Below, piece after piece: positions 17,556 to 26,321 of a stretch of 64,000 nucleotides of DNA (positions are counted from its first letter, which is position 1; each line of letters opens with the position of its first letter). The translations under genes were made by a program, and so were the position numbers. The notes beneath the pieces were generated by a model. The model did not search any database and was not told the origin of the DNA. It worked only from the letters and a program-made list of their open reading frames with translations. Location: NCBI RefSeq assembly GCF_003058085.1, contig NZ_QBUD01000001.1, positions 744,001 through 808,000 on the forward strand, in the 5' to 3' direction. The stretch is from Yoonia sediminilitoris (GTDB taxonomy: Bacteria > Pseudomonadota > Alphaproteobacteria > Rhodobacterales > Rhodobacteraceae).

Positions 17556-17996
17556 ATGTCGCTTTCCGCATTTCTCTATCCAATCCTTGTCACCGGTGCC
17601 GGGATCATGGCGAAAACATCGGCGACGGAGTTCGCGAAAGGGGCTGGAAAGCGCGCCTTTGAAGCCTTGATGAAACGTCTGAAGGACGATCACGGCGTGG
17701 CCAGCGTCGCATTGATTGATCAGGCGGCGGAAAAAGAGGAATATGCTGCCGCCATTCAAGCCGATCTTGACTCGCCCCAGATCAGCAAAGACCCCGAAAT
17801 CAAGATTCTTGCCGATCAGCTGCTTGCTGCGATCGAGGCAATGCCGAAAGAGGAGCGTCAGCAATTCGCCCTGGACGCCGAGGCGATAAGGGCCGAGGGA
17901 AATCAGGTTTTCAAGGATATCGAAGGTGTCCGCGCAAAGGAAATCGTGGCTGGTGGTGACCAGACCTTTGAAGGTATTTCCACAAAAAAAGACTAG
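17556..17996 (+). CDS. Helical protein with C-terminal tandem G-N/D-Q-x-F repeats
   Basis: A 146-residue protein of unknown function with a good ribosome site (AAGGA, 7 bases). Residues 5-18 are hydrophobic. Residues 20-108 form a predicted helical region (A-F-E-A-L-M-K-R-L-K..D-P-E-I-K-I-L-A-D-Q-L-L-A-A-I). The C-terminus holds two copies of one motif 19 residues apart: A-E-G-N-Q-V-F-K-D-I (113-122) and A-G-G-D-Q-T-F-E-G-I (132-141). A helical domain followed by G-[ND]-Q-type repeats resembles uncharacterised proteins of cyanobacteria and actinobacteria, whose tails are suspected amyloid-signalling or effector-recruitment motifs. That link is my inference. A transmembrane-anchored unknown follows. 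Confidence 0.7.
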   Translation: MSLSAFLYPILVTGAGIMAKTSATEFAKGAGKRAFEALMKRLKDDHGVASVALIDQAAEKEEYAAAIQADLDSPQISKDPEIKILADQLLAAIEAMPKEERQQFALDAEAIRAEGNQVFKDIEGVRAKEIVAGGDQTFEGISTKKD

Positions 17997-18029
17997 GCCA
18001 CGGTCAAGCAGTTGCCGGCAGCCGTGGCC
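17996..18029. repeat. Stem-loop before the second unknown gene
   Basis: GGCCACGG (17996-18003) pairs perfectly with CCGTGGCC (18022-18029) across 18 bases. It begins at the last base of the preceding stop codon and ends 2 bases before the TTG start of the next gene. It has no T tract. It could limit read-through, or hide that start codon and favour the GTG at 18086. Confidence 0.45.
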
Positions 18030-18031
18030 CC

Positions 18032-18682
18032 TTGATCGGCGAAGCAAGAGCTCGCACGATTAATATCATCAGTGCTTTCCACGGGGTGCCTGTCGCTGTT
18101 CTTCTGGGCGTGTTGGGCGCTTTCGCGGCAGGGATTACCGCCTTGGTCCTGCCGACGTCAGTATCGGAGTTTGTCTGCCGCACGGCGACGATCTGTCTGT
18201 CCGGCGCCCCGCGCATCGGCAGTGTGGAGCCGTTGGGCGAGGATCTGTACCTCGTTTCACTTGAAGGCGACGCACTGGGGCCGGACGTGCGAGCGCAACG
18301 CCAGATGATCATGATTACAACCGGCGAAAGCAAATCCTTGCTGCGCACTGATACGCCGCCGGTCGTGGGGGCCTATGCGCCCACAAGTGAGGCCGATACC
18401 AACGAGACAGAGACCATTGTGGCGGCCCTGACGGGTCTGAGGCCTGATCGGATGTTGCATGTGCTTTCTGTGATGCCGGGCCTTGCATCGGCTGGTCCGC
18501 TGACCGGGCAAATCGCGCAGAGACTGGAGGTTGCAGATTTTGGCACGACCTGTGCGGATTTTGCAGTTGCGGCCCAGCAATTCGAGGTCATGGATATCAT
18601 GGGCGCAAGCTATGATGCGTCTGATCGGGTCGAGCTTAGGCTCATGAAGATGACCGAAGGCTGCGGCGGGTCGGGCCAATAA
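18032..18682 (+). CDS. Membrane-anchored protein of unknown function
   Basis: A 216-residue frame with a TTG start and no convincing ribosome site. A GTG at 18086 (starting P-V-A-V-L-L-G-V-L-G) is an alternative that would make the hydrophobic part N-terminal. One transmembrane segment covers about residues 19-41, after which a soluble domain probably lies in the periplasm. Cys49 and Cys55 (V-C-R-T-A-T-I-C) and two further Cys-containing segments (T-T-C-A-D-F and the G-C-G-G tail) suggest disulfides. I recognise no domain. It follows the repeat protein by 35 bases and converges on the giant exported protein gene, ending 13 bases from it. Confidence 0.6.
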   Translation: MIGEARARTINIISAFHGVPVAVLLGVLGAFAAGITALVLPTSVSEFVCRTATICLSGAPRIGSVEPLGEDLYLVSLEGDALGPDVRAQRQMIMITTGESKSLLRTDTPPVVGAYAPTSEADTNETETIVAALTGLRPDRMLHVLSVMPGLASAGPLTGQIAQRLEVADFGTTCADFAVAAQQFEVMDIMGASYDASDRVELRLMKMTEGCGGSGQ

Positions 18683-18695
18683 GGCATTTGTGTTC

Positions 18696-21600
18696 TTACG
18701 GTGCGATCTTTTCAAGGAAGCCCGCAACATACGCGCGATCGTCCGCGTCGATGGCTGCCCCGTTTGCCAGACGATCAAAGAAGGTAGCCAGCTTTTCATC
18801 CTTCGTGATGCTTTTTAGCTGGAAGGCGGACGCGCGTTGCAGTTCGTCAAGCTCTGCGGTCTCGGGGTTGGCGATTGCAGCGAAGAGTGAATAATAGACC
18901 ATCGTAATCGCCGCGTCACTTTCCCCAAGTGACGTGGCGACGGTTGCGACTTCACCCAGCATTCCCGACAGTTTGTCCGGGGCCGCGCCGCGCAGCACGG
19001 CTTCTGTCAGTACCTGAAGATTTTGCGGGTACCGTACCAGCAGAAGCGGGCTGTAGCCGGCCTGTCCGATCCGCTCTGCCATGGCAAAGACGTCCATTTG
19101 TGGCGCGTTCGGGTGTACTTCATAGTCGTACCGCAAAAGTCCGTGCATGCATGGCCGCACATCCGCGGTCCCTTGCAGCGCAGGTGTAAAGGTCCGTCTT
19201 GCCGCAGTTTCACAGGCGGTCGTGGGCTGTGGCCATTCATCGATGTCTGGACTGCCACCAACAAAGAAGGACGCGGCATCACATCCGGTTTCATCCTTTT
19301 CGCAAAGGGCTGCATAAGCGAGCCTTGCGGGCAATCGGGCGCGACCCGCAGCCAGACTTCGCGCGACATGGAACCCTTCATTCGGGTCCTGTGCGCGAAA
19401 GGCGTCTCTGATTTCCTGTCGCATGGTGTAATAGGGGTCCACCTGTTCGGGCGGATCATCGGGGTCTGGTTCTTCTCCGGGGGGCGTTTCAAGCGTGGTG
19501 CCCAAGGCAAGCCCCGCGAGGCGCCACGCCATCGCGATCAACCCGTTTTCTTCAGCAACCTTCGCAATGCGGAGCAATCGCAAATCAGGGTCAGCGACAG
19601 AAGACACATGGGGCCACAAAGGGAACTGTGGGCCTTTCTTGATGCCAAACCGCAGAATTTCACCAGTCCATATTCCGGGCAGGGCTGGGTCCGGGTCTTG
19701 CGCGGATGCGGGGTAGGGCCTGCCGCCGACCGCAAGTGTTTCGATCATCCCCAAAATAGCGTCCAAAGCGACGATATCGCCAGCCTCGTCTGCCGCATGC
19801 GCCAAATCAAGCGCCATTGCAAATGCCGGAGAAGACCGCGCCGGATTGGGGACCAGCCCCAGATTGCTGCTCATGTTCCACAGATTTTTTGTACCACTGG
19901 CAGTTGCCGAAAAGTGAATTGTCAATTCACCTGTCGGCCCGTTGAGCGGCCAGACCATGGGGGAATTCGACAACAGGAAGGTTCCACGCACACCGATCAG
20001 ATCGACCAGAACCTTGACACGCACGCTTTTGAAATTGTCGCCGTCTTCAATCAATGATCTGAGCGCATCGCGTTCGGAGGTGATATCGACCGGATCGCCG
20101 GCCAGCAGGGTAAGCGTCAGGCGCAGGGGATGAAGGGACGACGCAAGTTCCGGGCAAGTTGCGGAAATTTCGGCGATTGTCCCAAGCGCGTCGCGGCTCC
20201 AGGCCTGTCGTTCGGCCAAAGGCGCATCAAGGGTCGCATCAACATTCAGTCCTTCGGTAAACATGGTCGCCAAGGCGATCGCTTCGCTGGATGGTTGCTG
20301 GTCTTGCGCAAGCCTGTCGAGATCAAGCAGGGTCGAGACCACTTGCATGATGTCGGAAACATCTTCGCTCTGTTGGATATCGGGAGCAGCATCCAGTGCC
20401 AAAAGAATGTCTGTGACCTCTTGGAAGACGCCTTCTTTCAAAAGCTGGTGATAGTCATATTCCTGAACAAGATTGACGAGAATGTCGCGCCAGATATCCT
20501 CGGGCATCTGCGCGACGCCGCCATGTGCGCTGGCGTTCAGCAAGACGTCAACGGGCAGCGCCGCAAGCACCACGATGATGAACCCCGCGTCAAGAAGGTT
20601 CTGGCGCGCATCGCGCGGCACAAGCTTTTCAAATTCGGCCCGAATGGCCTGTCTGTCATCATCTGCCAATGCGGCTTGTCCCGACCGTTCTGCGCGCAAT
20701 GCGGCCAGTGCCATCCGCGCGGGCAGCCCGCGCAACTGTGGGGGCCAGCCCGTGTCCTCTTCGAGCCGTTTGAGGACTTCAGATGCAACATCAATGCCGC
20801 CGGTGTGGTTGGGGTCTTGCAGGGCGCGGGCCAGCAGGAACAGCCGTTCGACATCATCTATGAGGGCTGGCGCGTCTGCGTCGCCCCATTTTGCGGCGAC
20901 CCCCAATTCCGCATAGGGGCGAATGTAGTCGGTCCATATTGTTGCGCTGATCTCTGCCAATTCTTCAAGATCACTTTCTTCGAGGGCCTTGGACAGATCA
21001 CCCGCGGGGGCAAATAATTTGCTTATGTCATTAGTGTTGAGGGCGGCGTGGATGCGTCTTGTGACCGGAGTGAGGCGGAATGGTTTGGGGTCTTCGCCTT
21101 CATTGATCCATGCCTGATAAAGAGCGTCCGCCGCGACCAAGCCATAAACCGCAAGCGTGTCCGGCAGGGTATCAGATTGGTCATTTTCGGTCAGCGCAAA
21201 AAGGCTGGCTGACGCAGCAGTGATCCAGACGCCCAGGCCATCCGAAGCGCCCAAAGCCGGGATCGCCGATATCGGCAAGCTGCTTTCATCCTCGGCAAAC
21301 TCGAGCCAGGGGTTACGCTGGCTCGGGAGCGGTTTGCCGGTGAATGCGAGCGTTAGAACGTCGATCACGGCCACCCGGATCGCCGTTTCGTCAGATGCAT
21401 CGAAAAGGGTTTGCAGATAGGTATCATCGCCCAGTTGCGGGTGCAGTTCCAGCAGTCTGGCGTATGCAACGCGGTTGCGCGCGGCATCAGGGGTCGAGAC
21501 GAATAAATTTATCGCTTCGCTCAGAAGCATTTGCAGCGCCAATTCCGACTGGATTTCCAATCTGGCCAGATTTGCCCTGAGCTGGTCCATTTCCTTTGCA

Positions 21601-23141
21601 AAGGTGGCGTTGTCAAGCATGCGCAGTTGTCGCAGCAGTTGAAACACATCGTCATCGCCCGGGTCGTCGCCAAAGTGTTGCAACATCTTGAATGCAAAGG
21701 CATCGCTGAACCCGCGCGCTTCGCCCAGCATCAGGCTGAGCGTGTCGGGACTGGCGCCAAGCCATTTGCCGGCAGGTACAATCATGACCTGGCCGAGGTC
21801 GTCTTCATCCATAGGCATCTGCTCTGCGGCTCTCACCTGACGGGCAAGGGCCAGAATCGGGGCAAGTGGCGACCCTGTTGTCACATCAAACGGCGTGAAT
21901 GCTGCCGTGACAGGTATTTCGCGCTGTAATGGCTGGTGGCATTGACCTGAACGCCCGATCGCGTTGCGCGAAACCTGAGTGATTGTCTGAATGCGTTGAA
22001 AGGAGGCTGCTGCAATCGTGGCTGACATCATTTCCGTCGCAAGCTGCGCGCGCGTGTCACCCAAATCCGAGCGGGCAAATCTCTCGCGGGCAATGATCCG
22101 CAGTGTCGCGAAAGCCTTGTCTGTGTCCCAGCCGTAAGCAAAACGGTCCAGCATTGAAAAGATCATCGCATCAAAGCATGTGCGCCCGTTGCCATAGACA
22201 GTAGGCAGGGTTTCGAGCCAGGACTCGTCGGCAAGCGGGACGAGATTTCGATCGGCCGTCCGTTCAATGGTGCGCCAGAACCCAGAAACGAAACGGGCCC
22301 AGTGGAGTTCCGACCTGTGCGTGGCCTCCCCGTCGTTACATCTGACATCATTTGCGGGAATGCTGAGCCTGATCGCCTGTTCAGCCGATGTCGTGCCGCG
22401 CGCCACGGCAAGAAACAGCGCAATCTGGTTTTCGCCGCTGATTGAGGGCAGGGTGTCAAAAATGGGGAATTCCTTTGTTGATAAGAAACCGCGCGTTTCG
22501 GTGCCGATCGGGATCGCCTGTGCCCATGCGCGAGCGACTGCGCCAAGTTGGTCCGGCACCGGCCGCAAGGCTGCTGCCCGCTCTCTGTCGCCATCCAGAA
22601 ATGCCCGCATGGCCGCTGAAAAGGCCGCCGCGCGCTCAAAACTCAGGGCCAGCGCATCCGGCAAGGCGCGGCTTGAGGTCTCGTCTCCGACAAAGGCTGT
22701 GATGCTGACAAATGGATCGCCTGCCCAGTCAACCAGCGCCGGCACATGGGCATAGACATCAATGCGCGGGGTCGCACCACGCGCGACCACGGCCAGCACG
22801 CGCACACCTGACAAGGTTTCGGCCAGCGGGGGCCGCGCGCTTAAGGGCCCTTTCAACTGCGCAATCACGGCGTCGCAGGCCGCTTGGGCATCTGCGCCCA
22901 TACTGTAGGCATCTGGTTGCAGGCTCAATGTCCGATCAAGCGACTGCGCGATGCCTGCAAGCACCTCTTCGGTCCCGCTCGCACCGTTCGATAAGATCAG
23001 GCTCCGCTGGAACGGGATACATTCCCGGGTGTCGGGTGGGATAATTTCAGCCTGCGCCGAAAGCGAACTGAACAGAAAAAAGGCCAATATCTGCGCCAGG
23101 TGCGCGATCAGCGGTGGAGCGTTTTTTATACCAATAGACAT
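18696..23141 (-). CDS. Giant (1481-residue) exported helical protein, unknown
   Basis: An uninterrupted frame with a signal peptide (residues 1-31, hydrophobic L-A-Q-I-L-A-F-F-L-F-S-S-L, cleavage expected after A-Q-A), so it is probably periplasmic or outside the cell. The mature part is acidic and reads as a long series of amphipathic helices. Leu/Ala-rich pairs such as F-Q-L-L-R-Q-L-R-M-L-D and A-R-L-L-E-L-H-P-Q-L-G resemble degenerate TPR or HEAT-like solenoids. Seven or more scattered Cys residues occur, mostly near the N-terminal third and in residues 1280-1360. I see no catalytic motif, transmembrane anchor or known domain. Codon usage looks like that of neighbouring genes. Function unknown. 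Confidence 0.8.
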   Translation of the reverse strand: MSIGIKNAPPLIAHLAQILAFFLFSSLSAQAEIIPPDTRECIPFQRSLILSNGASGTEEVLAGIAQSLDRTLSLQPDAYSMGADAQAACDAVIAQLKGPLSARPPLAETLSGVRVLAVVARGATPRIDVYAHVPALVDWAGDPFVSITAFVGDETSSRALPDALALSFERAAAFSAAMRAFLDGDRERAAALRPVPDQLGAVARAWAQAIPIGTETRGFLSTKEFPIFDTLPSISGENQIALFLAVARGTTSAEQAIRLSIPANDVRCNDGEATHRSELHWARFVSGFWRTIERTADRNLVPLADESWLETLPTVYGNGRTCFDAMIFSMLDRFAYGWDTDKAFATLRIIARERFARSDLGDTRAQLATEMMSATIAAASFQRIQTITQVSRNAIGRSGQCHQPLQREIPVTAAFTPFDVTTGSPLAPILALARQVRAAEQMPMDEDDLGQVMIVPAGKWLGASPDTLSLMLGEARGFSDAFAFKMLQHFGDDPGDDDVFQLLRQLRMLDNATFAKEMDQLRANLARLEIQSELALQMLLSEAINLFVSTPDAARNRVAYARLLELHPQLGDDTYLQTLFDASDETAIRVAVIDVLTLAFTGKPLPSQRNPWLEFAEDESSLPISAIPALGASDGLGVWITAASASLFALTENDQSDTLPDTLAVYGLVAADALYQAWINEGEDPKPFRLTPVTRRIHAALNTNDISKLFAPAGDLSKALEESDLEELAEISATIWTDYIRPYAELGVAAKWGDADAPALIDDVERLFLLARALQDPNHTGGIDVASEVLKRLEEDTGWPPQLRGLPARMALAALRAERSGQAALADDDRQAIRAEFEKLVPRDARQNLLDAGFIIVVLAALPVDVLLNASAHGGVAQMPEDIWRDILVNLVQEYDYHQLLKEGVFQEVTDILLALDAAPDIQQSEDVSDIMQVVSTLLDLDRLAQDQQPSSEAIALATMFTEGLNVDATLDAPLAERQAWSRDALGTIAEISATCPELASSLHPLRLTLTLLAGDPVDITSERDALRSLIEDGDNFKSVRVKVLVDLIGVRGTFLLSNSPMVWPLNGPTGELTIHFSATASGTKNLWNMSSNLGLVPNPARSSPAFAMALDLAHAADEAGDIVALDAILGMIETLAVGGRPYPASAQDPDPALPGIWTGEILRFGIKKGPQFPLWPHVSSVADPDLRLLRIAKVAEENGLIAMAWRLAGLALGTTLETPPGEEPDPDDPPEQVDPYYTMRQEIRDAFRAQDPNEGFHVARSLAAGRARLPARLAYAALCEKDETGCDAASFFVGGSPDIDEWPQPTTACETAARRTFTPALQGTADVRPCMHGLLRYDYEVHPNAPQMDVFAMAERIGQAGYSPLLLVRYPQNLQVLTEAVLRGAAPDKLSGMLGEVATVATSLGESDAAITMVYYSLFAAIANPETAELDELQRASAFQLKSITKDEKLATFFDRLANGAAIDADDRAYVAGFLEKIAP

Positions 23142-23612
23142 GTCCAGATGTCTCGTTCAACAATCAAATTGTCGTCACCCAGATAATTTTGCGCCACATT
23201 TAGGCCAAGCGACATGTGCGGGAAATGTGGCAAGATGTCTGCCGGTCTGGTGCGCTTTGGGTGACTTGGCGTCATCCTAGCAGTTTTGAGATACTCCGGT
23301 AAGAATTTTTTTTCCTGCACTCTGTGTCGCAAGTCTCTGATACTCATAAAAAAAGATATCATCGCTAACGTGGTCGCGTCTTTCCAATCGATTTTGTGGT
23401 TGGTCGTTGTGCAAGTGGACTTTGGGTTCACTGTTCAGAATATGAGTCAGGTCAGAACATCTTTAGCCCTTCATTCGAGCCTTCATTGACAGCACCGTTG
23501 AAGCGTCCCCTGGGGCGCTTGCAAAATTGCGCATCTATCTTTTGACTGGGCCTTGCGCGCCGAACAACCGCGCGCAAGGCAAGATACAGGCCCCGGCCAA
23601 CAAGACCCGCTG
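23142..23612. other. 471-base intergenic region
   Basis: No convincing coding sequence is visible. The left part is probably the promoter of the 1481-residue protein gene. A near-palindrome (AAGCGTCCCC / GGGGCGCTT) lies at 23501-23519, and an 11-bp inverted repeat at 23550-23580 is listed separately. T- and A-rich tracts around 23305 and 23350 have no partner stems. Confidence 0.5.
23550..23580 (-). terminator. 11-bp perfect inverted repeat after the membrane protein gene
   Basis: GCCTTGCGCGC pairs fully with GCGCGCAAGGC across a 9-base loop, 33 bases past the stop of the minus-strand membrane protein gene. On that strand it is followed by CCAGTCAAAA, not T residues, so it is a stable hairpin that may terminate or protect the transcript. 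Confidence 0.45.
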
Positions 23613-24347
23613 CTATTGGGTGACGAATTTGTTGCGCGGTCTCGCCGATATCGGATGGGCATTATCTGTCATGTTTTGCGCAATCGGTGGCCTGCCGACA
23701 TGAACCTTGGACCTGATCCTGCTTTGGGCTGACACCTGTCCGATCAATGCCTGAGCTGATGTCCTTGCCAGCAGGACGACATGCGCGACCACCATCACTG
23801 CCGCAAGCAGTGCGCCATAGATCGCGAGGATCTGAATGACCGGAACCGTGAAATTCAGCTGTGGCAGGTTCGCAATGATCAGGGGGCAATACCATGACAC
23901 AGCAGAGACCATCGCCGTTGTGATCAAAAGATGTTGGCGCGATTTGGAGACCCCCTCAAACAGTGTCTTTCCAAGCTGCCTTTTGACGAAAGGCAGCACT
24001 GTGGCGTGGATGAAGTATCCATTGAGTGTGAGGATGAGCACAATCATGATCTTGGCGTAGATCTTGCCGTTTGTCAGGTTGATCGGGTCAAAGTGCCAAT
24101 AGTAGATCAGGAAGCCGATCCCTGAAACCCACAGCGCCAGCAGCCCAAGGCTGACAACATTCGCACAAAAGGCAAAAACGTCCAGAGTGGATTGACGCAC
24201 AGTCTTGCCCAGAAAGAACCTGACCACGATAAGATCAAGCACTGTTGCCGTTCCAAGCCCCAGTGCCAGACCCACAAAATGAATCAAACGAAGTCCGTTT
24301 CTGGCCAACGCTTGTGGATCGGAAAGTACCGTCTCAAAAAAATACAT
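23613..24347 (-). CDS. Integral membrane protein, unknown
   Basis: A 244-residue protein with about five to six transmembrane segments: residues 21-45 (L-I-H-F-V-G-L-A-L-G-L-G-T-A-T-V-L-D-L), 60-84, 97-118, 140-160 and 165-192. The first segment with H-F-x-G-L-A-L-G-L-G and its length resemble CopD-like or DUF2214-like membrane families, but that is a weak similarity. The C-terminal 50 residues are polar, basic and probably cytoplasmic. The gene stands alone, with 471 bases separating it from the giant protein gene downstream. Confidence 0.65.
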   Translation of the reverse strand: MYFFETVLSDPQALARNGLRLIHFVGLALGLGTATVLDLIVVRFFLGKTVRQSTLDVFAFCANVVSLGLLALWVSGIGFLIYYWHFDPINLTNGKIYAKIMIVLILTLNGYFIHATVLPFVKRQLGKTLFEGVSKSRQHLLITTAMVSAVSWYCPLIIANLPQLNFTVPVIQILAIYGALLAAVMVVAHVVLLARTSAQALIGQVSAQSRIRSKVHVGRPPIAQNMTDNAHPISARPRNKFVTQ

Positions 24348-24704
24348 CTGTCCCCCATGTATTTTGGTTTGAGAACCTCGCCCTTTTTATATTGATACCG
24401 GCGTTTACTCGTTTTGTGCAGCGACGCCCTTTTTTAGGTTAACGGAAGATTAACGACTCCCGTGATTCCATTGTTAGGGTGAGGATTTGGATCCTGCAAG
24501 AGAAAACTCGGCTGCTATTCGTTTGAATACATGTGGAATTTACGTTTGCTTCAGCAATGTGCGAATGACGCGACGATGGAAACAGGTGATAGCCAGGTAC
24601 AACAGGCAGTTATTGTTTTACCTTGTTGGGCGTGCATCATGCCCGTCCGGACATGGACGGGCAGGGTGGCAGATCTGGCGCAGTGCCGCGACCCGCGTCT
24701 GGTA
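24348..24704. other. 357-base intergenic region with one stem-loop
   Basis: No gene is supported here. GCCCGTCC (24641-24648) and GGACGGGC (24655-24662) form a perfect 8-bp hairpin with a 6-base loop, 43 bases past the stop of the GST-like gene on the minus strand, and it may act as its terminator although no T tract follows. The AT-rich part from 24360 to 24480 is probably promoter DNA of the membrane protein gene. Confidence 0.5.
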
Positions 24705-25565
24705 TCACTCTTCGGCGGGTTTGATTTTGTCCCATGTCTGGGTTTCGAAATCGCTCGCCGCATGGCGTTCGCGCAATTGTTCGGACTCTTCACCCCAAGC
24801 CCGGTTAACCATCTTGCCACGCTTGTAGGCAGGTCGGTCGCTCACCTCGCGGGTCCAGCGGTTCACGTTCTTGTAGGACGCGACATCGAGAAATTCGGCC
24901 GCTTCATAGACCAGATTGTCGACCAACGCGCCGTACCAGGGCGCTGTGGCCATGTCGGCAATTGTATATTCATCACCGGCCAGAAAACGACGGTCCGCCA
25001 GATTGCGGTCCAGCACATCAAGCTGGCGCTTTGTTTCCATCGCAAAGCGATTGATCGGATATTCGAACTTTTCAGGCGCATAGGCGTAGAAATGGCCAAA
25101 GCCGCCACCAAGATAAGGGGCCGACCCCTGCAGCCAGAATAACCAGTTCAGCGTTTCAGTGCGGCCCTTGATATCCTTTGGCAGAAATGCCCCGAATTTC
25201 TCGGCAAGATACAACAGGATATTGCCGCTTTCAAAAACCCGCACGTCTGTTTCGTGGTCCTTGAGCGCGGGGATTTTGGAGTTTGGATTGATCTCGACAA
25301 AGCCGCTGCCGAATTGATCGCCTTCCTGAATATTGATCAACCATGCGTCATAGTCGGCGGAATGGCCCGCCTCAAGCAACTCTTCGAGCATGACGGTCAC
25401 TTTGACGCCATTGGGTGTGGCAAGTGAATATAATTGCAGCGGGTGCTCCCCGACGGGCAGGTCCTTGTCGTGGGTCGGTCCTGCAACGGGGCGATTGATG
25501 CTGGCGAATCTGCCACCGCTGTCGGCATCCCATGTCCAGACTTTGGGCGGTACATAGTCAGTCAT
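24705..25565 (-). CDS. yghU: Glutathione S-transferase-like disulfide-bond oxidoreductase
   Basis: A 286-residue member of the YghU/Ure2p-like GST group. The N-terminal thioredoxin-like domain (about 40-130) has Y-S-L-A-T-P-N-G-V-K-V-T-V-M-L-E-E-L and the glutathione-binding segment I-P-A-L-K-D with E-S-G-N-I-L-L-Y-L-A-E-K. The C-terminal helical domain has W-L-F-W-L-Q-G-S-A-P-Y-L-G-G-G-F-G-H-F and A-G-D-E-Y-T-I-A-D-M-A. E. coli YghU reduces small disulfides with two bound glutathiones. The long N-terminal extension (P-P-K-V-W-T-W) is characteristic of the group. The ATG at 25565 is preceded by AGGAG. The gene lies just downstream of a two-component pair. Confidence 0.9.
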   Translation of the reverse strand: MTDYVPPKVWTWDADSGGRFASINRPVAGPTHDKDLPVGEHPLQLYSLATPNGVKVTVMLEELLEAGHSADYDAWLINIQEGDQFGSGFVEINPNSKIPALKDHETDVRVFESGNILLYLAEKFGAFLPKDIKGRTETLNWLFWLQGSAPYLGGGFGHFYAYAPEKFEYPINRFAMETKRQLDVLDRNLADRRFLAGDEYTIADMATAPWYGALVDNLVYEAAEFLDVASYKNVNRWTREVSDRPAYKRGKMVNRAWGEESEQLRERHAASDFETQTWDKIKPAEE

Positions 25566-25688
25566 TTGTCGGGCTCCTGTGTCACTGTGGGCCCACCGAT
25601 ACTGGCTCTGGCTACTAACCACCAGTACCATTGCCGTGATGTATTGCGGTGGGGTGGGGCGCGACTGCAGGATGAATGGGTTCTGACC

Positions 25689-26321
25689 CTAAATTCCGGT
25701 CCCTTGCAGTACGCCATGTTCCATTGCGTAGCGGGTCAGCCCTGCGGTCGAACTGATCCCCAGCTTGCGCTTGATGTTGTTGCGGTGCGTTTCGACTGTG
25801 CGAACGGAAATATTCAGGTGCGCGGCGACCTGTTTGTTGGATTTGCCTTGCGCCAGTTCCAGCAGGATCGTCTGTTCACGGCTGGTCAATGCTTCGCGCC
25901 CGTCCGAGATTTTGGGCTGCAACGACCCCTTGGCCCCGGTGCAAAGATATTCCTTGCCGTCCATCACCCGGTCAATCGCTGTGCGGATTTCCTCGGTCGG
26001 GACGTCCTTGAGGATATATCCCTTGGCCCCATGGCTGAGCGCAGTCGAGATATACTCGGGGCTGTCATGCATCGACAGGATCAGGATGCGCGTTTCGGGC
26101 CGCACTTCAAGGATCATTTCGGTGGTGGCAAGGCCCGACAGACCCGGCATATTCAGATCGAGCAAGATCACGTCGGGCGACAGGTCCACGACTTGATCGA
26201 CGGCATCCTGCCCGTTGCTCAGGGTCCCGACGACATTGATGTCATCGTAGGTTTCAAGGATGGCTTGAATGCCTTCTGTCACCATCGGGTGGTCGTCGAC
26301 GATCAGGATGCGAATTGTCAT
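25689..26321 (-). CDS. LuxR/NarL-type response regulator
   Basis: A 210-residue cytoplasmic DNA-binding regulator. The receiver domain covers residues 1-120, with acidic pocket V-D-D-H-P (8-12), phosphorylation site Asp55 in L-L-D-L-N-M-P-G and the later K-D-V switch Lys. The LuxR helix-turn-helix covers about 145-205 (L-T-S-R-E-Q-T-I-L-L-E-L-A-Q-G-K-S-N-K-Q-V-A). The start codon overlaps the kinase stop by 4 bases, so the pair is translationally coupled. The TRAP operon is divergent, which suggests that it is the target. Confidence 0.94.
   Translation of the reverse strand: MTIRILIVDDHPMVTEGIQAILETYDDINVVGTLSNGQDAVDQVVDLSPDVILLDLNMPGLSGLATTEMILEVRPETRILILSMHDSPEYISTALSHGAKGYILKDVPTEEIRTAIDRVMDGKEYLCTGAKGSLQPKISDGREALTSREQTILLELAQGKSNKQVAAHLNISVRTVETHRNNIKRKLGISSTAGLTRYAMEHGVLQGTGI

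Noticed and set aside
19023..20057. 344-codon plus-strand frame inside the 1481-residue gene
   Set aside because: The opposite strand encodes the long uninterrupted signal-peptide protein. This one lacks domain features and a start signal.
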